64,000 nucleotides of DNA from Cytophagaceae bacterium (GCA_027486845.1 JAIXOL010000067.1:18434-82433); one strand, 5' to 3'; counted from the stretch's first letter, positions 25,653-34,807 are shown. Notes: a model not told the origin generated them from the letters alone. Translations and numbers: made by a program.

Positions 25653-26723
25653 ATGACAGAAACACTAAACATAGACGTAACGCTGGTTGCTGAGAGTCGA
25701 ATTCATCAACTTGACCCTAATAATATTGCTTTTGGGACAATATTTACTGACCACATGTTGGTCGCAGATTGTATCAACGGAGAATGGCAAACCCCAAAGA
25801 TTTTGCCTTACGGAGATATTAGTTATAATCCCGCGTTGGCATCGCTTCATTATGGACAAACAATTTTTGAAGGAATGAAAGCTTTCAAAAATGATGCTGA
25901 TGAAGTCTTGATGTTTCGCCCTTTAGAAAACTTCAAGCGTTTTAATATTTCAGCCGAACGTATGTGCATGGCACAAGTTCCAGAAGAAATTTTCATAGGA
26001 GGCTTGGAAGAATTATTGAAAATTGATGCTGCTTGGGTGCCAAAAGGAGAAGATAACTCGCTTTATTTGCGTCCATTCATGATTGCCAGTGATGTTTATT
26101 TGGGTGTTCGTCCGTCAAATAACTACCGCTTCATGATTATCATGAGTCCAGCAGGAAAATATTATTCAACGCCACCAAAAGTAAAAGTTGAAACTGAGTT
26201 TATTCGTGCTGCTCCTGGTGGTGTAGGTTCGGCAAAATGTGGTGGTAATTATGGTGCATCATTATATCCTGCAAAATTGGCTCAAGAGCAAGGTTATACA
26301 CAATTATTGTGGACAGATGCTATTGAACATAAATATTTTGAAGAATCTGGCACGATGAACGTAATGTTTGTGAAAGATGGCAAACTCGTTACGCCAAACA
26401 CAAGCTCTACAATTTTGAAAGGTATTACTCGTGATACATTGCTCCAATTAGCCAAATCAATGGGCATTGAAGTTGAAGAAAGAAGGGTTTCTGTAGAAGA
26501 AATTATTTCTGGAATTGAAAACGGAAGCGTAACCGAAGTATTTGGTGCAGGAACTGCCGTTGTAGTTTCGCCATTTGCAGCCATTGGTTTTGAAGGTAAA
26601 GATTACGCATTACCAGTAATCACAGATGAATCATATTCAACTCGCTTGAAAAATGCTTTGAATGATATTCGTACTGGTAAAGTAGAAGATACATTTGGTT
26701 GGGTTTGGAATATTCATGCTTAA
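25653..26723 (+). CDS. ilvE: Branched-chain amino acid aminotransferase
   Basis: A 356-residue fold-type IV PLP enzyme of the BCAT type II subgroup. The active lysine is Lys195 in GSAKCGGNYGAS, and the phosphate-binding ESGTMNVMFV and GTAVVVSP segments follow. It transfers the amino group between glutamate and the keto acids of leucine, isoleucine and valine. No other ilv/leu genes are near. A 179-bp leader with possible alternative hairpins precedes it, and a terminator follows. Confidence 0.95.
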   Translation: MTETLNIDVTLVAESRIHQLDPNNIAFGTIFTDHMLVADCINGEWQTPKILPYGDISYNPALASLHYGQTIFEGMKAFKNDADEVLMFRPLENFKRFNISAERMCMAQVPEEIFIGGLEELLKIDAAWVPKGEDNSLYLRPFMIASDVYLGVRPSNNYRFMIIMSPAGKYYSTPPKVKVETEFIRAAPGGVGSAKCGGNYGASLYPAKLAQEQGYTQLLWTDAIEHKYFEESGTMNVMFVKDGKLVTPNTSSTILKGITRDTLLQLAKSMGIEVEERRVSVEEIISGIENGSVTEVFGAGTAVVVSPFAAIGFEGKDYALPVITDESYSTRLKNALNDIRTGKVEDTFGWVWNIHA

Positions 26724-26764
26724 CCCTCGACTGCTTCGTCAGTCCGATTCGCTCGGGTAACAAC

Positions 26765-26800
26765 AAAAACGCCACTACGAAAAATCGCAGTGGCGTTTTT
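26765..26800. terminator. Terminator between ilvE and a convergent gene
   Basis: A 12-bp inverted repeat (26765-26776 and 26789-26800) with A and T tracts, able to act in both directions. Confidence 0.85.
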
Positions 26801-26801
26801 G

Positions 26802-27194
26802 TTATTTATTAATTTTATCATTGAAGGAAAATAGAAAAAATAAGTAGTAAATAGTACCAAATGCTACTCCGCTAATTAAGAATGAAAAGGTTTGCAAATA
26901 ACCTACATTGGATGCTGTAAAAAAAAATTGTAGAGAATTAACTGTAGCACCCCAAAGTGTACAAATCAAAAATAGACCTTTGTAGTTGCAGTATTTATAT
27001 AGCTCAATTAAGCCAAATCTGAATATAATAAGGATTGGTACAAAAAACATCCATCCGTAGAATATTACGATTAAGTATAACACAAAAAAGCGTTCTGCAT
27101 TCATTATATCAGACTTTTCGATAAGGGCATTAATCATTACCCAAAAAAAAGCGTAGAAAAGGTAAATAATTATATATTTTAGAACTGTTTTCAT
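26802..27194 (-). CDS. Small four-helix membrane protein, unknown
   Basis: A 130-residue hydrophobic protein with four likely membrane helices (about 5-25, 35-60, 72-95 and 100-122) and short polar loops. No motif I can name. It is convergent with ilvE and divergent from the Uma2 gene. AT-rich. Confidence 0.65.
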   Translation of the reverse strand: MKTVLKYIIIYLFYAFFWVMINALIEKSDIMNAERFFVLYLIVIFYGWMFFVPILIIFRFGLIELYKYCNYKGLFLICTLWGATVNSLQFFFTASNVGYLQTFSFLISGVAFGTIYYLFFLFSFNDKINK

Positions 27195-27277
27195 TTAATT
27201 TCTCTTTGTTTCAATTTGTGTCGAAATATATTTCATAATTTGCAAAAACTTGATAAATTCGTACAAAAATCAAATAA

Positions 27278-27886
27278 ATGCTTGTTTTCGACGAAATATT
27301 GCAGTCTCCTAATCTTCGTGAAATAATTGACGAACTCGAAGCTGCTTGGGCTGATGAACAGAAACGACGTCATGAGTTTTGGGCTGACATTGATGAAAAT
27401 ATCAAAGCCGAGTTTATTATGGGCGAAATTATTTATCATTCGCCTATTTATGGAAGACATTGGATGGCTTCGTCTAACTTAACAAGAAGGTTACTGCCTT
27501 TTGTCTATGAACAAGATTTAGGGAAAGTTGCTTACGAAAAAGTAATGGTTAGACTCACAAGAAATGATTATGAGCCTGACATTTGTTTTTGGAAAAAAGA
27601 ACGCACACTTGATTTTGGTAAAAAACAATCAGCTTTTCCTCCTCCTGATTTTATCATTGAAATTTTATCTGATAGCACCAAAGAACGTGATTATGGCATC
27701 AAAATGACTGATTACGCTCTTCATGGTGTGCAAGAATATTGGATTGTTGATACTGATGCTCAGACAGTTGAGCAATATCTACTAGAAAACCATACTTACA
27801 AATTAGCCCAAAAATTGAAAGATGGTATTTTATACTCAGATGCAATTATAGGTTTTGGAATGAAAGTAAAAGAATTTTTTGAGTAA
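27278..27886 (+). CDS. Uma2 family endonuclease-like protein (DUF820)
   Basis: The 202-residue protein has the PD-(D/E)XK core of Uma2 proteins: YEPDICFWKK (about 98-107), PPDFIIEILSDSTKERD (about 124-140) and then KMTDYALHGVQEYWIVD. Such proteins are very numerous in Bacteroidota and cyanobacteria, and their biological role is unclear. It stands alone, divergent from the small membrane protein gene and convergent with the serine hydrolase gene. Confidence 0.88.
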   Translation: MLVFDEILQSPNLREIIDELEAAWADEQKRRHEFWADIDENIKAEFIMGEIIYHSPIYGRHWMASSNLTRRLLPFVYEQDLGKVAYEKVMVRLTRNDYEPDICFWKKERTLDFGKKQSAFPPPDFIIEILSDSTKERDYGIKMTDYALHGVQEYWIVDTDAQTVEQYLLENHTYKLAQKLKDGILYSDAIIGFGMKVKEFFE

Positions 27887-27893
27887 AAATATT

Positions 27894-29303
27894 TTACTTC
27901 AATAACCCCATTCCAATCATCGCCACCTCTTCTGCTGAGTTTGAAAGAACGACCACGCCAATTTGGCGGTCTTTGTCGAAGCCTACGAAAGTTCTAAACC
28001 CGCCTGTACCGCCTGAGTGCTGATAAATTGTATGCTCTTTTCGTTTGGTGATGTGCCAGCCTAAACCGACGATATTTTGTCCACTTTCAAAAGTTACTTT
28101 TTGGCTTAAATCTATTGCCTCTTGTAGTTGTTTTGGGGCTTTGGTCATGTTCGCTTCAATAAATTTTGCCATGTCGTTTGTTGTGGAGCGAATCCCGCCT
28201 GCACCAGCCAACATATTTAAATCCCATGCCGAGGCGGCTTTGCCATTTTCGTCGTAGCCTTGTGCAAAATTGTTTTTATCAAAAGCCTCTAAGCTGATTT
28301 TTGTGTTTTTGAGTTTTAGTGGCTTACAGATTTTTTGTAATAATAATTCTTCGTAAGAAAGCTGATTTTGTTGAGCTAAAATTGTTCCGAGCAAACCAAC
28401 TGCAAAATTTGAATAATCATAATTTGTACCAACTTCACGGTAAGGCTTAAAGGTTTTTAGATAACTAAACATTCGTCCTGCATCATAATTTTGATATGGA
28501 TTATTGGCATTATCGCCTTTTTTATAAAGATTCATCGGTAAACGAGGAAAACCTGATGAATGATTCGATAAAGTTTTGAGCGTGATTGGAACATCTTTAA
28601 ATGCCATTTTTCCAATCGAATCGGGCAAGTATTTATTGATAGGGTTATCGAGTGACATTTTGCCTTTCAACACTTCGTCGGCGAGCAAAATTCCTGTAAA
28701 AGTTTTACTAATTGAGCCAATTTCAAAAAAAGTTTTATCGGCATCGGGTAGTTGTTTTTCGTCTTTTTTTACCTCTCCGTAGCTGTAAGTAGTAGTTTTT
28801 CCATCTTTTATAAATGCTACGCAAATTCCCGCTGTGTGTTGAATTTGAATATACGGCCTTACTAAACTATCAACTTGTAAATCCAGTAGTGTTTTCATTG
28901 GATTATTACTGGCAACTTGAAAATCTTTTTTTGGAACATCGCCTTTATAAGGTTGAAAAAGGAGTGTTGATATTTTGCCGTTTTTATCGAGTCCAATAAA
29001 AAAATTTTGATTTCCTTTTTCAAAAACAGCTTTGTAGAATGCTACACCATCGGAGGTTTTCTGAAATTCCGAAGTTTTCCATTTACCAAGTTGATTATAA
29101 AGCGTCGACGAAACTTGGGCGATTTGAGTTTCAGAAACTTGTTTTTGAAAATCCGTATTTGTTAGAGCGTATAAAGCTTTGCTGTTTTTTTCATTGAAAG
29201 TGGTTTCGACTAATTTTCGTACCGAATCTGTTTTGACCGAAACGGCTTGGGAAAAGCCTGCAAATGAGCCTGTTAATAATAAAATTGTGAGTAAAGTTTT
29301 CAT
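27894..29303 (-). CDS. Serine hydrolase, class C beta-lactamase-like, with DUF3887 N-terminal domain
   Basis: The 469-residue protein has a signal peptide (MKTLLTILLLTGSFAGFSQ), an N-terminal DUF3887-like domain (about 25-125) and a class C beta-lactamase/penicillin-binding domain. The SxxK motif is SISK in EIGSISKTFTG (about 198), the YxN motif is YSN in YDYSNFAVG, and the HxG motif is HSGGTGG (about 432). It is exported and probably cuts or transfers a peptide or ester; activity on beta-lactams cannot be inferred. It ends 8 nt from the convergent Uma2 gene stop. Confidence 0.9.
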   Translation of the reverse strand: MKTLLTILLLTGSFAGFSQAVSVKTDSVRKLVETTFNEKNSKALYALTNTDFQKQVSETQIAQVSSTLYNQLGKWKTSEFQKTSDGVAFYKAVFEKGNQNFFIGLDKNGKISTLLFQPYKGDVPKKDFQVASNNPMKTLLDLQVDSLVRPYIQIQHTAGICVAFIKDGKTTTYSYGEVKKDEKQLPDADKTFFEIGSISKTFTGILLADEVLKGKMSLDNPINKYLPDSIGKMAFKDVPITLKTLSNHSSGFPRLPMNLYKKGDNANNPYQNYDAGRMFSYLKTFKPYREVGTNYDYSNFAVGLLGTILAQQNQLSYEELLLQKICKPLKLKNTKISLEAFDKNNFAQGYDENGKAASAWDLNMLAGAGGIRSTTNDMAKFIEANMTKAPKQLQEAIDLSQKVTFESGQNIVGLGWHITKRKEHTIYQHSGGTGGFRTFVGFDKDRQIGVVVLSNSAEEVAMIGMGLLK

Positions 29304-29466
29304 AATGTACGTTTTGTTTTGTGGTTCAAATTGGACAAGAATTTTTAAATGAAAGTCTTAATTTTGACAAATGGTAAAATTAGTGGCCGAAAATTAAAAA
29401 TCATAAATAAAACTAAATTTAACTTTAATAAGTTGATATTCAAAGTCTTGTAATTTTATGTTTGGC

Positions 29467-29495
29467 TTGAATTTATAATTTACTTGGTAGTTTTG
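29467..29495 (+). promoter_or_regulatory. Promoter of the polyprenyl synthetase gene
   Basis: TTG (29467-29469) and TAGTTTTG (29488-29495), spacer 18 nt. It supports the start at 29571, because an earlier TTG start at 29502 would leave almost no leader. Confidence 0.55.
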
Positions 29496-29570
29496 TGAAG
29501 TTTGGCGTTATTTGTTATTCAATCCGTGTATGTGATTTTCGGCGAACATGATGTTCGCACCACAAAAAGT

Positions 29571-30545
29571 ATGTCATTAGAAGTATTTCTTAAAGCAATT
29601 CAAACTGAAATTGCCAGTACAAAATACGGCGATAGCCCAGTTGAACTCTACGAACCAATCGAATATCTGATGTCGCTTGGTGGTAAAAAAATGCGTCCAT
29701 TACTCACAGTAATGGCTGCCAATATTTTTGTTGACGATTGGCAAAAAGCTGTAAAACCAGCACTTGGCGTAGAGGTTTTTCATAATTTCACGCTCATGCA
29801 CGATGATATTATGGACGCCGCTCCACTACGTAGAGGAAAGCCAACAGTGCATGAAAAATGGGATACAAACGTGGCTATTCTCTCTGGCGATGTGATGCTC
29901 GTATGTGCGTATGAATTAATGACGGCCGTTGATGATAAAATCTTCAAACATATAATCAGAAGATTCAACCGCACCGCGGCCGAAGTGTGTGAAGGGCAGC
30001 AATGGGACATGAATTTTGCGACCCGAAATGATGTTACAGAAGAAGAATACATCAATATGATTCGCTTAAAAACCTCAGTTTTACTCGGTTTTGCCTTAGA
30101 ACTGGGTGGTTTGATTGCCGAAGCAGGCGAAGAAGCTACGCAACTATTATACGATTTCGGAACAAACATCGGTATTGGATTTCAGCTAAAAGATGATATT
30201 TTGGATGTTTACGGCGACCCTGAAAAATTTGGTAAACAGGTTGGTGGCGATATTATCGAAAATAAAAAAACGTGGCTTTTATTAAAAGCTCTCGAATTAG
30301 GAAAAGGTACGCCACAAGAAACTGAACTACAAGCGTGGATTGATGCTAAAGAGTTTGATAAAGAAGAAAAAGTAAAAGCCGTAAGAGCCATTTATGACAC
30401 CTTGAATATCAGACAATTGGCCGAACAAAAAATGAATGCGTTTTTTGGTAAAGGTTTAGAAGATTTAGAAAAACTCAATGCTTCGGCTAAAAGAAAACAG
30501 CCTTTGATTGAACTTACCAAACAATTAATAGAAAGAGAATCTTAA
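29571..30545 (+). CDS. Polyprenyl synthetase (short- or medium-chain trans-prenyl transferase)
   Basis: From the ATG at 29571 (MSLEVFLKAIQ) it has 324 residues. Both Asp-rich motifs are present: DDIMD (about 78-82), followed by APLRRGKPT, and DDILD (about 207-211). It condenses isopentenyl diphosphate units for quinones or other isoprenoids. The first motif has the short DDxxD form, which occurs in several product classes, so product length is not assigned. It is followed by a hairpin and then the rhomboid gene. Confidence 0.93.
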   Translation: MSLEVFLKAIQTEIASTKYGDSPVELYEPIEYLMSLGGKKMRPLLTVMAANIFVDDWQKAVKPALGVEVFHNFTLMHDDIMDAAPLRRGKPTVHEKWDTNVAILSGDVMLVCAYELMTAVDDKIFKHIIRRFNRTAAEVCEGQQWDMNFATRNDVTEEEYINMIRLKTSVLLGFALELGGLIAEAGEEATQLLYDFGTNIGIGFQLKDDILDVYGDPEKFGKQVGGDIIENKKTWLLLKALELGKGTPQETELQAWIDAKEFDKEEKVKAVRAIYDTLNIRQLAEQKMNAFFGKGLEDLEKLNASAKRKQPLIELTKQLIERES

Positions 30546-30547
30546 TT

Positions 30548-30581
30548 AAGGAAGGCTTTGCATGGAGCGAAGCCTTCTTTT
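30548..30581 (+). terminator. Terminator after the polyprenyl synthetase gene
   Basis: An 11-bp inverted repeat with one mismatch (30548-30558 and 30570-30580) followed by T residues. Its arms resemble those of the hairpin at 22786-22818. Confidence 0.65.
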
Positions 30582-30592
30582 GAAACAAACAA

Positions 30593-31228
30593 ATGGAGCA
30601 ACTAACTGCAAATTTATTAATTATCATCGTCACGGTAGGCGTGAGTCTTTATGCACTGAGCAATCCAATCATGCTTTATAGTTGGATGATGAACCCCAAA
30701 GCCATTGACCGAAATCGAGAATACCATCGTTTCGTCACTTCAGGTTTTGTTCATGCCGATTTCATGCACTTGTTTTTCAATATGTTCACTTTGTATAGTT
30801 TTGGTGATTTTATTGAGCAGGTTTTTATCCAAAAATTCGATAATGACCCTCGCCTCGGCTCGGTGGCTTATGTGATTTTCTATGTGGTAGCAATCGTAGT
30901 TTCTGATTTATCTACATTTTTCAAGCATCGTAAAGATGGTAATTATAATTCATTGGGAGCTTCTGGGGCGGTTTCGGCTGTAATTTTTGGAGCAATTTTA
31001 TTCATTCCTACTGCGAAACTGGCGGTATTTTTCATTCCAATGCCTGCTTTTATTTTTGCAATACTTTATTTGGCTTTTACCTACTACGAAATGAAGCGAG
31101 GTAATGGTTATATCAATCATTCTGCCCATTGGTGGGGAGCTGTGTTTGGAGTGGTTGTTATGATTGCAATGTACCCTGAAGTAGTGCCAAGTTTTATTAG
31201 TCAAATTGCTAATTGGCGACCGTTTTGA
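30593..31228 (+). CDS. Rhomboid family intramembrane serine protease
   Basis: The 211-residue protein has six likely membrane helices. The catalytic Ser124 lies in SLGASGAVSA (GASG box), and the catalytic His is His179 in HSAHWWGAVFG. The L1-loop segment HADFMHLFFNMFTLYSFG has the conserved HxxxN arrangement. It cuts membrane proteins within the bilayer. Its substrate is unknown. It follows the polyprenyl synthetase gene by 47 nt across a hairpin. Confidence 0.93.
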   Translation: MEQLTANLLIIIVTVGVSLYALSNPIMLYSWMMNPKAIDRNREYHRFVTSGFVHADFMHLFFNMFTLYSFGDFIEQVFIQKFDNDPRLGSVAYVIFYVVAIVVSDLSTFFKHRKDGNYNSLGASGAVSAVIFGAILFIPTAKLAVFFIPMPAFIFAILYLAFTYYEMKRGNGYINHSAHWWGAVFGVVVMIAMYPEVVPSFISQIANWRPF

Positions 31229-31315
31229 TTGATAATTAGCTATTGATTATTTGTTTTGTAGATACTTTTATTTAGTTTTTTACTCAATCTTATAATCTTG
31301 TAAATCTTTTAAAGC

Positions 31316-32197
31316 GTGCTTAAAATCCTTCAACAGCCTTATCCTTTTGGCGAGAAATCAAACATCCGTTTGCTTATACAAAGTATTGGAGAAGGTACTT
31401 TTATTGCTCTTTTTTTGATATTTTTCCGGCCTTTCGGCGTTTCTGAATGGCAAGACCCCAATAAAAATTCGTATTTGGCTGGTTATGGGCTAATTACTGC
31501 TTTGTGCGGAATTATTCTTCGATTTGCGGTTTTCAAAACATTCCCCAAATACCACAGTGAAGCTACATGGAATGTCGGAAAAGAAGTTCTTTCGATAATG
31601 ATGCTCATTCTGATGATTGCAGCTGGAAATATAGTATATAGTAATCTTATTTTTAATTTTGAAAATGGTATAATTAGTTTCTTGTGGATGCTTTTGGCAG
31701 TGGTGATTATTGGTATTTTTCCCGCAACATTTGGGGTAATGCTCAATTATATCATTCAACTAAAGAAATTTAATCAACAAATCGTTGTTCATCATCATCA
31801 TCAACACACGCCCGAAATTACTTTAGCAGAACAGGTTTCTGAAAATAAGATACAAAATTCTGTACTTTTTAAATTAATAGCCGAAAACGAAAAAGATTCA
31901 ATAGAACTCGCTGTTGATTCGCTTTATTTTATCGAATCTTCTGATAATTATTCAACCATTTATTTCGAGAATCAAGGTAAACTCCAAAAAGAACTCCTAC
32001 GTAGTAGTCTTACTCGCCTCGAAAGTCAAATCTCGTCCGAAAACATCGTGCGTTGTCATCGGTCATTCATTGTTAATCTTGATAAAGTCGAGAAAGTAAC
32101 GGGAAATGCACAAGGCTACAAACTTCACCTCAAATCTCCCGAGTTGCTTGTGCCAGTTGCCCGAAAATATTCAGAAATTATTGAGCGATTAAAATGA
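31316..32197 (+). CDS. Membrane-bound LytTR family transcriptional regulator
   Basis: A GTG start gives 293 residues. Four membrane helices (about 20-40, 55-75, 85-110 and 115-140) are followed by a linker with a His run (HHHHQH, residues 159-164), then the LytTR DNA-binding domain (about 190-290) with YFIESSDNYSTIYF, ENIVRCHRSFIVNLDKV and PVARKYSE. LytTR domains bind direct repeats of about 9 bp. Joining the DNA-binding domain to membrane helices without a receiver domain suggests it senses something at the membrane. There is no partner kinase nearby. Confidence 0.88.
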   Translation: MLKILQQPYPFGEKSNIRLLIQSIGEGTFIALFLIFFRPFGVSEWQDPNKNSYLAGYGLITALCGIILRFAVFKTFPKYHSEATWNVGKEVLSIMMLILMIAAGNIVYSNLIFNFENGIISFLWMLLAVVIIGIFPATFGVMLNYIIQLKKFNQQIVVHHHHQHTPEITLAEQVSENKIQNSVLFKLIAENEKDSIELAVDSLYFIESSDNYSTIYFENQGKLQKELLRSSLTRLESQISSENIVRCHRSFIVNLDKVEKVTGNAQGYKLHLKSPELLVPVARKYSEIIERLK

Positions 32198-32346
32198 ACC
32201 TTTGTCAATTATCCCAAGCATTTGTCAAACCTCCCTTTACTTTGTCAAACTTCCCAACTGTTTGATAATCAGCCCTTTGATTGGTGTATTTTTTTGAGAC
32301 GTTCTACATTTGTGTCATTCAAAAACGCAAATAAATATTCAAATAA

Positions 32347-33066
32347 ATGGAAACACTCATTTATAAATCTTCAATCGCTGTTCATGTTTTGTGTGGAATC
32401 TTTTCTTTGGCTGCTGGTTTGGTGGCTATGATTGCCAACAAAGGCGGCAAAGTTCATAAGCGTGCAGGTTTCATTTTTTATTGGTCAATGTTTATCATAT
32501 TCCTTACGACGACACTCTTTTTCATACTTTCTCCAACCAACTTAAAATATCAATTTTTCTTAGGAATCGGTATTGTGAGTTTTTATCCAAACTGGTCAGG
32601 TAAAAGAATGTTAGCCATGAAAAAAGGCTTAAAATCAACTTTTGTAGATAAAATCGGTGCGTGGTTGATTGGCTTTTCTGGTGTTAGCATGTTGACTTAT
32701 AGCGTTTATTTGACTGCAAATCCAGCCAAAGGGTTTGATACTCTTAATATTCTTTTCTTTGTATTTGGAATAGTAAGTTTATTAAATGCCTACGGAGATT
32801 TGAAGTTCTATTTAGGTTACATAAAAGCCGAAAAAATGCATTGGTTTTTTGCTCATGCTGGCAAAATGATGGGAGCTTATACAGCAGCAATCACGGCATT
32901 TTGTGTAAATATTATACCAAGATTTATGCCCGAAAACACGCCATCTTTTGTATTTATTATTATTTGGACAGCACCAGGGATTATTCTCGGAATTATATCT
33001 GCTCATATTATCAAAAAATTTAAAATAAAATTCAAAATCGAAGCAAAACCAAGTTTTTCCCGCTAA
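32347..33066 (+). CDS. Seven-helix membrane protein, DUF2306-like
   Basis: A 239-residue protein with six or seven membrane helices and conserved-looking His residues (IAVHVLCGIFSLAAGLVA at the start, KVHKRAGFIFYW about residue 36, KMHWFFAHAGKMMGAY about 160). This pattern recalls DUF2306 and related families. Function unknown. It is followed by a gap of about 220 bp with an imperfect hairpin (33110-33138, TTGTGGTAC/GTGTCACAA). Confidence 0.7.
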   Translation: METLIYKSSIAVHVLCGIFSLAAGLVAMIANKGGKVHKRAGFIFYWSMFIIFLTTTLFFILSPTNLKYQFFLGIGIVSFYPNWSGKRMLAMKKGLKSTFVDKIGAWLIGFSGVSMLTYSVYLTANPAKGFDTLNILFFVFGIVSLLNAYGDLKFYLGYIKAEKMHWFFAHAGKMMGAYTAAITAFCVNIIPRFMPENTPSFVFIIIWTAPGIILGIISAHIIKKFKIKFKIEAKPSFSR

Positions 33067-33287
33067 AATCAAACAACTTTTCGCTAAGAAAGTTTAGTCT
33101 AAAAACTAATTGTGGTACGTTATGCGTGTCACAATTAACATTTATTTCGCAATATTCAGATTGTTCACCAAAATAATCTATCGTAATTTTGACTAAGATT
33201 CGAGATAAGTTTTTTTTAATTTATTAAAGAAAATTCTCATATTCCAAATCTCGAATGCGGAACGCCGCCCGCTCAAATCTAAAAACG

Positions 33288-34127
33288 ATGGAAACCACAG
33301 AAAATATAGATTACCATCGAATCGAAAAAGCGATTCGGTTTATTGAAGAAAACTTCCAAAATCAGCCAAGTTTGAAAGAAATTGCCGGGCACGTAGCACT
33401 TTCAGAATTTCATTTCAATAGACTTTTTTCAAAATGGGCAGGCATAAGTCCGCAGCGTTTTATGCGGTTTTTGACTAAAGAATTTGCCAAAGAGAAACTA
33501 GCTGAAAGTACTAATTTACTCGAAGCAACTTTCGAGTCAGGCTTATCGAGTTCGAGTCGTTTGCACGATTTATTTGTAAGTTATGAGGCCATGACTCCTG
33601 CTGAATTTAAAACAAAAGGAGCTGGACTAACCATTCATTACGGCATTCATGAAACACCTTTTGGCGAATGCTTAATTGCAACCACTGAGAGAGGAATTAC
33701 CGATCTTAGATTTCTTGAGGGTGAAAGTAAAGAGTTGATAATTAAAGAAATACAACAAGATTTTGAAAAAGCTATACTCATTTTTGATAATAAATTAACG
33801 AAGCCATGTATTGAACAAATTTTCTACGAAACCACCAACACAAGTGCACCAATTTCACTCTTGTTACGGGGAACAAATTTCCAGATAAAAGTTTGGGAAG
33901 CACTGCTGAAAATTCCGTTTGGTCAGATGGTGAGTTATGAAACTATTGCCAAAGCCATAAAAAAACCAAATGCCCAAAGAGCCGTAGGTACAGCCATCGG
34001 AGGCAATCGACTTGGCTATATTATTCCATGCCACCGAGTGTTGCAAAAAGTAGGTGGAATTGGCGGTTATCGCTGGGGAACGACTAGAAAGAAAGCGATT
34101 TTAGGCTGGGAAATGGCAAAATTATAA
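33288..34127 (+). CDS. AraC-type HTH fused to methylguanine-DNA methyltransferase (Ada-like)
   Basis: The start at 33288 (METTENIDYHRIEK) is preferred to the open extension from 33255. The 279-residue protein has an AraC helix-turn-helix region (about 8-105, with PSLKEIAGHVALSEFHFNRLF) and a C-terminal alkyltransferase with PCHR (Cys248 acceptor) in GYIIPCHRVLQKVGGIGGY. It repairs O6-methylguanine by taking the methyl onto the Cys. The zinc-containing N-terminal phosphotriester-repair domain of true Ada is missing, so methyl-phosphate sensing by that route is not expected. Confidence 0.93.
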   Translation: METTENIDYHRIEKAIRFIEENFQNQPSLKEIAGHVALSEFHFNRLFSKWAGISPQRFMRFLTKEFAKEKLAESTNLLEATFESGLSSSSRLHDLFVSYEAMTPAEFKTKGAGLTIHYGIHETPFGECLIATTERGITDLRFLEGESKELIIKEIQQDFEKAILIFDNKLTKPCIEQIFYETTNTSAPISLLLRGTNFQIKVWEALLKIPFGQMVSYETIAKAIKKPNAQRAVGTAIGGNRLGYIIPCHRVLQKVGGIGGYRWGTTRKKAILGWEMAKL

Positions 34128-34201
34128 TCTTCAAACCAACCCAAATAGCTATTATTTATCTTTTCGTTTTAATCAACTACAAAAAAATAATCGTGTACAT
34201 C

Positions 34202-34231
34202 TTGTAAAGATTTTTAATTCTTCTATATTTG
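34202..34231 (+). promoter_or_regulatory. Promoter of the marR-family gene
   Basis: TTG (34202-34204) and TATATTTG (34224-34231) with a 19-nt spacer, an excellent Bacteroidota match, ending 28 nt before the ATG. Confidence 0.75.
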
Positions 34232-34232
34232 C

Positions 34233-34256
34233 GTAATCAATTACGTAACTAATTAC
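34233..34256. promoter_or_regulatory. Tandem palindromic operator for the MarR regulator
   Basis: Two adjacent 12-bp palindromes, GTAATCAATTAC (34233-34244) and GTAACTAATTAC (34245-34256), lie just downstream of the -7 box, between it and the ATG. Together they also form a larger near-symmetric site about the central ACGT. This position fits self-repression. Confidence 0.65.
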
Positions 34257-34259
34257 ATA

Positions 34260-34748
34260 ATGCAAGATGTTTTTTCAAAACTGGGGCCATTAATCATTGC
34301 TAGCCGACTCAAACGCATGAGCGATTATATCATGCGAGCGGGAGCGGAATTTTATAATAGCAATGGTGTGGACTTTGAGCCAAAATGGTTTCCGCTTTAC
34401 TATTTGCTTTCGCATGAAAAAGAGTTAGGCATCATGGATATTGCCCAAAAACTCAATATTTCGCACCCTGCTGTTATTCAGTTAGCGAAAGAATTGGAAA
34501 AAAAGGGTTGGGTAACTTCTACAAAATCAAAAGAAGATGCCCGTAAAAGATTATTGAAACTTAGCAAAAAAGGAATAAGCTTTTTACCTCAATTGCAATT
34601 AATTTGGGACGATATTCGAGAAGTAAATCGACAAGTTGTTGAGTCTCAATCGACCAATGTTTTGAATGCTTTGGAGGAAATGGAGGTGTTTTTTGCTTCA
34701 AAATCTTATACCGAACGAATGAAAGAGTATCAGGAATCAAAAAAATAA
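34260..34748 (+). CDS. MarR family transcriptional regulator
   Basis: A 162-residue winged-helix protein. The recognition helix region is LGIMDIAQKLNISHPAVIQLAKELEKKGWV (about 57-86), followed by the wing KSKEDARKRLLKLSKKG (about 90-106). The preceding palindromes probably are its own operator. Downstream, after a hairpin, is a GNAT acetyltransferase gene that may be under its control. No ligand can be inferred. Confidence 0.9.
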   Translation: MQDVFSKLGPLIIASRLKRMSDYIMRAGAEFYNSNGVDFEPKWFPLYYLLSHEKELGIMDIAQKLNISHPAVIQLAKELEKKGWVTSTKSKEDARKRLLKLSKKGISFLPQLQLIWDDIREVNRQVVESQSTNVLNALEEMEVFFASKSYTERMKEYQESKK

Positions 34749-34757
34749 TAGTTGTAG

Positions 34758-34776
34758 GGGCGTATCGCATACGCCC
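34758..34776. repeat. Short hairpin between marR and GNAT genes
   Basis: GGGCGTAT-CGC-ATACGCCC, a perfect 8-bp stem. I recall similar GTAGGGGCGTAT... elements as dispersed repeats in several bacterial genomes; only one copy is in this window. Confidence 0.45.
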
Positions 34777-34807
34777 ATTATGAAATAATAATTACTAAAA
34801 ATTTATT

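Noticed and set aside
29502..29570. TTG start of the polyprenyl synthetase gene at 29502
   Set aside because: It lies at the expected start of transcription from the promoter at 29467-29495; the ATG at 29571 fits the family.
32222..32431. Short ORF before the DUF2306-like gene
   Set aside because: It overlaps the next gene in another frame and has low-quality sequence.
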